The position numbers and the translations under genes were made by a program. The notes under the pieces are model-generated. The model made no database searches. It was not told where the DNA came from and was given only the letters and a program-made list of their open reading frames with translations. Source: JACJYC01 sp964558465 (GTDB lineage: Bacteria; Bacteroidota; Bacteroidia; Chitinophagales; Saprospiraceae). Taken from it: a DNA stretch of 34,432 nt. Below, piece after piece: positions 29,872-34,432 of the stretch. Where the stretch lies: the NCBI GenBank assembly GCA_964558465.1, contig CAZLEF010000073.1:1-34432 (forward strand). The letters run 5' to 3'. Position 1 is the stretch's first letter. Every line of letters starts with the position of its first letter.

Positions 29872-32260
29872 TCCTAAGCGGCTTATTATTCTGCAACATA
29901 TACTGAATGCGTTCCAACGTCTTGGCTTCGCCGCAAAGGCTCAGAAAAGCTTCCCTTTCAACATCCAGGAGGTATTGTTCGGATACCTGGGGGGCGCCGG
30001 TGAGGTCGCCGCCGCATAGCACCCAGGCGACCTTGTGCGCGATCTTGATGTCATGGTCGCTGGCAAAACGCCCGAGTTTGAGTTCGTTCGCGGCGGCATA
30101 GAGGGCGGCAAGGCCCGACCTGCCCATTACCGTAATATCCTGGCGGGGAATGGGCCGGGTATAATTTTGAGCCAGTTCGATCACCTTCTGTTTGGCTTCG
30201 GCAATATTCCGGTCCTTATTCATCACTACCGTATCGCGGCCCGGCAGCAGGTAGCCGTAATTGAAGGCCTCCTGGGCGGAAGTCCCGACGCTGGCCAGCG
30301 CAATGGTTTTGAATTTATCGATCAGGGTCGGCATTTGGACATCGCCTTCAAAAAAGGCGTCGGAGGCGCGCAGTGCAAATTCTTTGGTCCCGCCTCCGCC
30401 GGGGATGAGCCCCACGCCCACTTCAACCAGGCCGATATACGATTCGGCGGCTACTGCCGCAGCGTCGCAGTGCATGAGGGTTTCGCACCCTCCGCCGAAT
30501 ACATAACCCTGGGTGGCAATGACCACCGGTATGCTCGAATAACGGCAGCGCATGGTGGTTTGCTGGAAATAATTGACGGCCATGTTCAGTTCGTCAAACT
30601 CCTGCTGGTAGGCCATCATGGCGATCATCATCAGGTTGGCGCCCACTGAAAAGTTGGCGGCGTTGTTGCCGATGACCAGGCCCTTCCAGTCGCCCTCTTC
30701 CGCCAGTTGGATGGATTCGTTGATGCCCCGGAGCACCCCCTCGGCGATGGTGTTGTGCGGACTGGTAAACTCCAGGCACAACACGCCGTCGCCGATATCG
30801 TGGAGGATGGATTCGGTCGTTTTGTGGACGGGGGCTTTATCCCGGTAATTGTCCAGGATAATAAACGAACCCGAACCCGGGATCACCTGATACGATTTCG
30901 TTTGAATATCGTAATATTTCCGCAGTCCGCCCTCGCGTTTGTAGAAGGATTGGAAGCCGTTGGCGGCCATTTCTTTTACCCAGGGCGCGATGCTTTCACC
31001 TTGCGCTTCGGCCAGTTCCATGCCTTTTTTGATGCCCAGGGCATCCCAGTATTCAAACGGGCCCATTTCCCAGGCGTAACCGCCGCGCATGGCGTCGTCG
31101 ATGCTGTACAGGTGATCTGTGATTTCCGGCACCCGGTTGGAAACGTAGGCAAAAAGCCCCAGGAGAGAGCGTTTGATGAGTTCTGCGCCCTTGTCGTCGA
31201 GTTTGAAGATCTCCTGGATGCGTTTGTCCAGCCGGTCGATCTGTTTGGCGACCTTGAGGCTGGGCAGGTCGTCGCGTCCCGGTTTTTCGTATTCCAGCGT
31301 TTCCAGGTTCAGGGACAGGATCACCGGCCTGCCCTGTTCGTCGCGTTCGTTCGTTTTTTTATAAAAGCCCTGACCCGATTTATTGCCCAGAAATTTATGG
31401 TCGAGGAGGAATTGCAGGTATTTGGGGATGACAAAGGTCCCGGCCTGTTCGTCATTGGGGCAATTGTCGCGGATGCCTTTGATGACGTGGCCGGCGGTGT
31501 CGTGCCCCACGAGGTCGCCCAGCCGGAAAGTGCCGGTTTTGGGCCTGCCGAGCGCCGGGCCGGTGAGTTTGTCCACTGTTTCGATCCGAACGCCCAGTTG
31601 GGTAGTCAGTTCATAGATCTTTGCCATGGCGTAGACCCCGACCCGGTTGCCGATAAAAGCCGGCGTATCCTTGCACAAGACGGTTTGTTTGCCGAGGTAA
31701 ACGTCGCCGTAATGCATAAAAAAGTCGATGACTTCCGGACTGGTATCGGCCGTGGGGATGACCTCGAGCAGGCGGAGGTAACGCGGCGGGTTAAAAAAGT
31801 GCGTACCGCAGAAATGGCGGCGGAAGTCTTCGCTCCGGCCTTCCGTCATCAGGTGAATGGGGATGCCGGAGGTGTTGGAGGTCACCAGCGAGCCGGGTTT
31901 GCGGTAGCGGTCCACCTTTTCGAAAATCTGGCGTTTGATGTCCAGCCGTTCCACGACCACTTCGATCACCCAGTCGCAATCTTTGATCTTTTCAAAATCG
32001 TCGTCAAAGTTGCCGGTGCGGATGCGGGCGGCAAAGTCTTTGTCGAACAAGGCAGCCGGTCTGGATTTGATCGCTGCCTGAAGGGCATTTTCGACGATGC
32101 GGTTGCGGGCCCGGGGCTGGCTTTTTTCGGCCTCGTTCAGGTCAAAAGGCACGATGTCGAGCATCAGGACCTCCAATCCGATATTGGCCAGGTGGCAGGC
32201 AATCCCGGCGCCCATGACACCGGAACCCAGGACCGCTGCTTTTTGAATTCGTCTGCTCAT
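29867..32260 (-). CDS. fadN: Bifunctional 3-hydroxyacyl-CoA dehydrogenase/enoyl-CoA hydratase, FadN type
   Basis: Cytoplasmic beta-oxidation enzyme of 797 residues that hydrates enoyl-CoA and oxidises 3-hydroxyacyl-CoA with NAD+. The dehydrogenase half comes first: KAAVLGSGVMGAGIACHLA (G-x-G-x-x-G), the His of GTHFFNPPRYLRLLEVIP, then C-terminal dehydrogenase domains with GPALGRPKTGTFRLGDLVG. The hydratase/crotonase half is at about residues 520-720 (NNAANFSVGANLMM, FGGGCETLMHCDAA, GLVEVGVGLIPGGGGTKEF). This order and length match Bacillus FadN, not E. coli FadB. The ATG at 32260 is chosen because homology starts at MSRRIQKAAVLGSG. Transcribed with fadA from the promoter upstream. Confidence 0.9.
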   Translation of the reverse strand: MSRRIQKAAVLGSGVMGAGIACHLANIGLEVLMLDIVPFDLNEAEKSQPRARNRIVENALQAAIKSRPAALFDKDFAARIRTGNFDDDFEKIKDCDWVIEVVVERLDIKRQIFEKVDRYRKPGSLVTSNTSGIPIHLMTEGRSEDFRRHFCGTHFFNPPRYLRLLEVIPTADTSPEVIDFFMHYGDVYLGKQTVLCKDTPAFIGNRVGVYAMAKIYELTTQLGVRIETVDKLTGPALGRPKTGTFRLGDLVGHDTAGHVIKGIRDNCPNDEQAGTFVIPKYLQFLLDHKFLGNKSGQGFYKKTNERDEQGRPVILSLNLETLEYEKPGRDDLPSLKVAKQIDRLDKRIQEIFKLDDKGAELIKRSLLGLFAYVSNRVPEITDHLYSIDDAMRGGYAWEMGPFEYWDALGIKKGMELAEAQGESIAPWVKEMAANGFQSFYKREGGLRKYYDIQTKSYQVIPGSGSFIILDNYRDKAPVHKTTESILHDIGDGVLCLEFTSPHNTIAEGVLRGINESIQLAEEGDWKGLVIGNNAANFSVGANLMMIAMMAYQQEFDELNMAVNYFQQTTMRCRYSSIPVVIATQGYVFGGGCETLMHCDAAAVAAESYIGLVEVGVGLIPGGGGTKEFALRASDAFFEGDVQMPTLIDKFKTIALASVGTSAQEAFNYGYLLPGRDTVVMNKDRNIAEAKQKVIELAQNYTRPIPRQDITVMGRSGLAALYAAANELKLGRFASDHDIKIAHKVAWVLCGGDLTGAPQVSEQYLLDVEREAFLSLCGEAKTLERIQYMLQNNKPLRN

Positions 32261-32362
32261 TCGCTGTTTGGTGGATGGTTTTCTTGAAATTGATAAAAGG
32301 TATAAACCGGCGTCACCCCCTTGGCAAAGTAAGTAAACAAAAGGGGTTCGCCGGAAGTTGCG

Positions 32363-32394
32363 CAAAAATAGCGAAAATTCGCTAATTCGCCAAA
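32363..32394 (-). promoter_or_regulatory. Promoter of the fadN-fadA operon
   Basis: On the minus strand, -33 TTTG (32391-32394) and -7 TATTTTTG (32363-32370) are both perfect and 20 bases apart, the best promoter in the window. It predicts a start near 32357 and a leader of about 97 bases before the fadN ATG. Confidence 0.7.
32369..32384. promoter_or_regulatory. Candidate operator palindrome in the fad promoter
   Basis: TAGCGAA and TTCGCTA (7-bp arms, 2-base centre) overlap the upstream end of the -7 box and fill much of the spacer. AATTCGC is repeated directly 8 bases further on (32376-32382 and 32384-32390). The place and shape suit a dimeric repressor, by analogy with acyl-CoA-responsive FadR/TetR-type control of fad operons; no regulator gene is in the window. 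Confidence 0.5.
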
Positions 32395-32856
32395 GGCTTT
32401 ACAGGATCGGGCGGATTTTTAACAAGAACATTGCGGGAAAGACCCTGGTTGGGGCGCCGGCCTTGCGCTTCCGGGCCGCAGGTTCGGATCTTTTGCCGGA
32501 AGCGCCGCAAAAGGTTAAAAAGATAACCGGAAACCGGGCGGGCAACCGGATTTGATTGCTCGTTTCCATCTGCTTCGGTTGGTTAGATACCGGTCCGCTG
32601 GACCGGGAGGCGTTCTCATCGTGGCGGAAATTACAAAGATGCCGGTCCGCCAGACCGTTTCGTGGCAGACCGCTATCCAAAATTCACGGTAACAACTGCA
32701 AGCGCCGAAGCAAACATTGGCCAGGACGGGCATCCAAAAAAACACTTCACCTTGTGATTCTTTATAAAAATGGCAAACGCTTTTATCAAGTTAAACAGAA
32801 TGGTCCTTGGTAGTATAAACAATAAGAGACGGGTAAAATATTGTGGAACCCAAATT
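32395..32856. other. Non-coding gap containing repeat copy B
   Basis: 462 bp between the fadN promoter and the esterase stop codon. Bases 32468-32690 are copy B of the dispersed repeat. The rest shows no gene; a short frame near 32730-32811 (LVILYKNGKRFYQVKQNGPW) reads like a possible gene tail but is too short to assign. Confidence 0.6.
32468..32690. repeat. 223-bp dispersed repeat, copy B
   Basis: Same orientation and length as 9004-9226, about 90% identical by eye and alignable without clear gaps apart from the segment near the TATCTTTG box. It keeps the palindrome CCGGTCCGCTGGACCGG (32590-32606). It lacks the partial inverted arm seen left of copy A. Confidence 0.85.
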
Positions 32857-34432
32857 TCATTTAAATAACAAGGTTGCAAAATTATACAGATTATTTCTCC
32901 ACACCGGCCAGGTATGTCCGCCCGGATATTCGCTGTAGGTATACCGGATGTTCATCTCATCAAATTTTGACAGCATGGTTTTACAATTGTCATAAGCAAT
33001 ATCTTCTTTTCCGCCCATTGTTACCCAAAGTTGTTTCACGTTGTTGTTGATGGTTGCAGCATGCTCTTTCATGAATGCATATTGCGGATCGGATAGCGTT
33101 GGGTTGTTTGCAAACCAGCCTGAACTGAATACGCCGAGGTAAGCAAACAGATGGTTGTTCCGGATGCCCGCATGCAAGGTTTGCAATCCACCCATGGATA
33201 GTCCGGCGAGCGCCCGGTCTTTGGAATCCGTTTTGGCGCGGTAGTTCTTCTCCACAAAAGGAATGACCGCTTGCTTCAACTCGTTCTCAAATTGCTGCAA
33301 CGTGCGTTCATTAAAACCGGCAATACCCCCGCTGCCTATATTGCCATCCATCATCACCACCAGCATAGGTTTTGCTTTTTGTTCGGCAATCAGGTTATCC
33401 AGGATTAAATCTGCCTTGCCTTGTGCAGACCAGCCCCGCTCATCTTCACCACCGCCATGCAGCAAATACAAGACAGGATATTTTTCATTTACATCGGTAT
33501 CATACCCCGCAGGCGTATAAATATAGAAACGCTTCCAGGTATTCGATACCGTTGAATAGTAGCGTTTCATTCTTACTTCTCCGTGCGGCACGTCTTTCAG
33601 TGCATAGAATGCTCCGTTCTTCGAAGGAATTTCAATGCCGGCTGCCATGCGCCCCATTCCATAAAAAGTTTCGCTGGCAGGATCAGCCAGTGCAACGCCG
33701 TCAATCAAAAGGGAATAATAATGAAATCCTTCGCTGATGGTATCGGTTGTTACCGTCCAGAACCCCTCGGCATCTTTTGCGAGATCATATTTCCTGCCGA
33801 GATCTACCTGTACTTTCTGTGCATCAGCCGCTTTGATTTTAAACATCACACGGTTGTCGGGCAAAATTTGCGGATACCGGGCCGACCGCACGTTGGTAAC
33901 AGCAGGCGCGCCCAACACCGTAACCGAAGGAAGTAACGAATGATCAACCGGCTTAAAAAGAAATTGCGAAAACATATACAGATCATTTTTCCAGACGTTG
34001 AAATCATGACCTCCCGGCTCCACATAAAAAATATGCGGAACATCTTTCTCATACAAATAATCATGCGTGCGTTTACTGAACGACATCAGTCCATCCGCAT
34101 CGCCACATGAAATCCAGAGCAGTTTCAACTTTGTTTTTGTTTCCTCCGGATTGGGAACCAACACTTCCGGCAGCTTTGTATTTGGCGCCGATGAAAATCC
34201 ACCTACCCAGGCAAACTTATCCAGGTTGCCCAAACCAAAATTCAGCGACTGTCCTCCACCCATCGACAAACCGGCAATCGCACGATGTTCAGGATCTTGA
34301 TAGGTCGGATATTTTTTTTCAACAAAGGGAATCAGATCATTCAACAAATCTTGCTCAAAAACAGCAAACGCCTGCACCCGGGCGCTGTCAAACATATTGC
34401 CTACTGCCCGGTCGTCTTTCATGGCCCGCCCG
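32857..34432 (-). CDS. Double-domain esterase (CE1/enterochelin-esterase type), 5' end beyond the window
   Basis: Partial gene of at least 524 codons; the frame is open at the right edge (G-R-A before MKDD). Two alpha/beta-hydrolase domains of the feruloyl or acetylxylan esterase (CE1) type flank a beta-sandwich. First domain: nucleophile in AIAGLSMGGGQSL, an Asp in CGDADGL and a His in EPGGHDFNVW. Residues of about 170-290 are an Esterase_N/CBM48-like sandwich. Second domain: RFYIYTPAGYD, LLHGGGEDE, ALAGLSMGGLQTL, Asp in GKEDIAYDN, His in YPGGHTWPVW. Both triads look intact. A role in removing ferulate or acetate from plant xylan is inferred from the family. Its G+C is lower than that of most neighbours. 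Confidence 0.82.
   Translation of the reverse strand, partial: GRAMKDDRAVGNMFDSARVQAFAVFEQDLLNDLIPFVEKKYPTYQDPEHRAIAGLSMGGGQSLNFGLGNLDKFAWVGGFSSAPNTKLPEVLVPNPEETKTKLKLLWISCGDADGLMSFSKRTHDYLYEKDVPHIFYVEPGGHDFNVWKNDLYMFSQFLFKPVDHSLLPSVTVLGAPAVTNVRSARYPQILPDNRVMFKIKAADAQKVQVDLGRKYDLAKDAEGFWTVTTDTISEGFHYYSLLIDGVALADPASETFYGMGRMAAGIEIPSKNGAFYALKDVPHGEVRMKRYYSTVSNTWKRFYIYTPAGYDTDVNEKYPVLYLLHGGGEDERGWSAQGKADLILDNLIAEQKAKPMLVVMMDGNIGSGGIAGFNERTLQQFENELKQAVIPFVEKNYRAKTDSKDRALAGLSMGGLQTLHAGIRNNHLFAYLGVFSSGWFANNPTLSDPQYAFMKEHAATINNNVKQLWVTMGGKEDIAYDNCKTMLSKFDEMNIRYTYSEYPGGHTWPVWRNNLYNFATLLFK

Noticed and set aside
30707..32287. Long plus-strand frame of 526 codons opposite fadN
   Set aside because: It is an antisense shadow of a GC-rich gene with unmistakable dehydrogenase and crotonase motifs. 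Similar shadows at 1482-2369 (-) and 12609-13643 (+) were rejected for the same reason.
32730..32815. Short plus-strand peptide (LVILYKNGKRFYQVKQNGPW) suggesting a gene tail
   Set aside because: Too short to assign, and there is no continuing homology upstream, where repeat copy B lies.

Overview
The window reads as a chromosomal segment of a Bacteroidota bacterium, most likely of the Saprospiraceae type (inference). The grounds are a type IX secretion sorting domain on a secreted protein, a DUF5916 outer-membrane protein, several -7 boxes of the Bacteroidota form TAnnTTTG, few Shine-Dalgarno sequences, and a G+C content clearly above 50% in most genes. No rRNA, tRNA, CRISPR array, IS transposase or replication origin was recognised.

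Layout from left to right. Bases 1-3929 hold a fused 5-oxoprolinase (+). Bases 3970-8856 hold two secreted or outer-membrane proteins (-) separated by a repeat-filled gap. Bases 8857-9515 are non-coding and palindrome-rich, with a 223-bp dispersed repeat and the frameshifted tail of a glyoxalase (VOC) gene. Next come an SDR oxidoreductase (+), two beta-lactamase-fold serine hydrolases (-), a DUF2071 protein and an AAC(6')-like acetyltransferase (-, adjacent). Bases 15063-20433 form an ion-homeostasis run on the minus strand: KtrB and KtrA potassium uptake, a CPA2 antiporter and an M23 peptidase. A GDPD-like enzyme follows.

Bases 21617-24822 are an accessory island. It starts with an AT-rich gene whose N-terminus resembles the effector-associated domain EAD11 of bacterial conflict systems; an in-frame TAA cuts this gene in two. 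It is followed by a GrpB fragment, a GIY-YIG protein, a GNAT and an unknown secreted protein, the last four linked by ATGA overlaps. Then come a BIG2/DM13 lipoprotein with a beta-barrel protein (+), a secreted TonB-C protein (-), a Uma2 nuclease-fold protein (+), the fatty-acid beta-oxidation pair fadN-fadA (-) with a canonical promoter and a candidate operator, the second copy of the 223-bp repeat, and a double-domain esterase that runs off the right edge.

The most unusual signal is not a gene. Short-period arrays (7, 9 or 10 bp) or palindromes lie at, over, or just 3' of many stop codons, including all four convergent gene junctions in the window. One such nonamer array fills the fadN-fadA gap and folds back on itself as a perfect 28-bp hairpin. 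A related palindrome pair sits in frame inside the oxoprolinase, exactly at the junction of its two domains.
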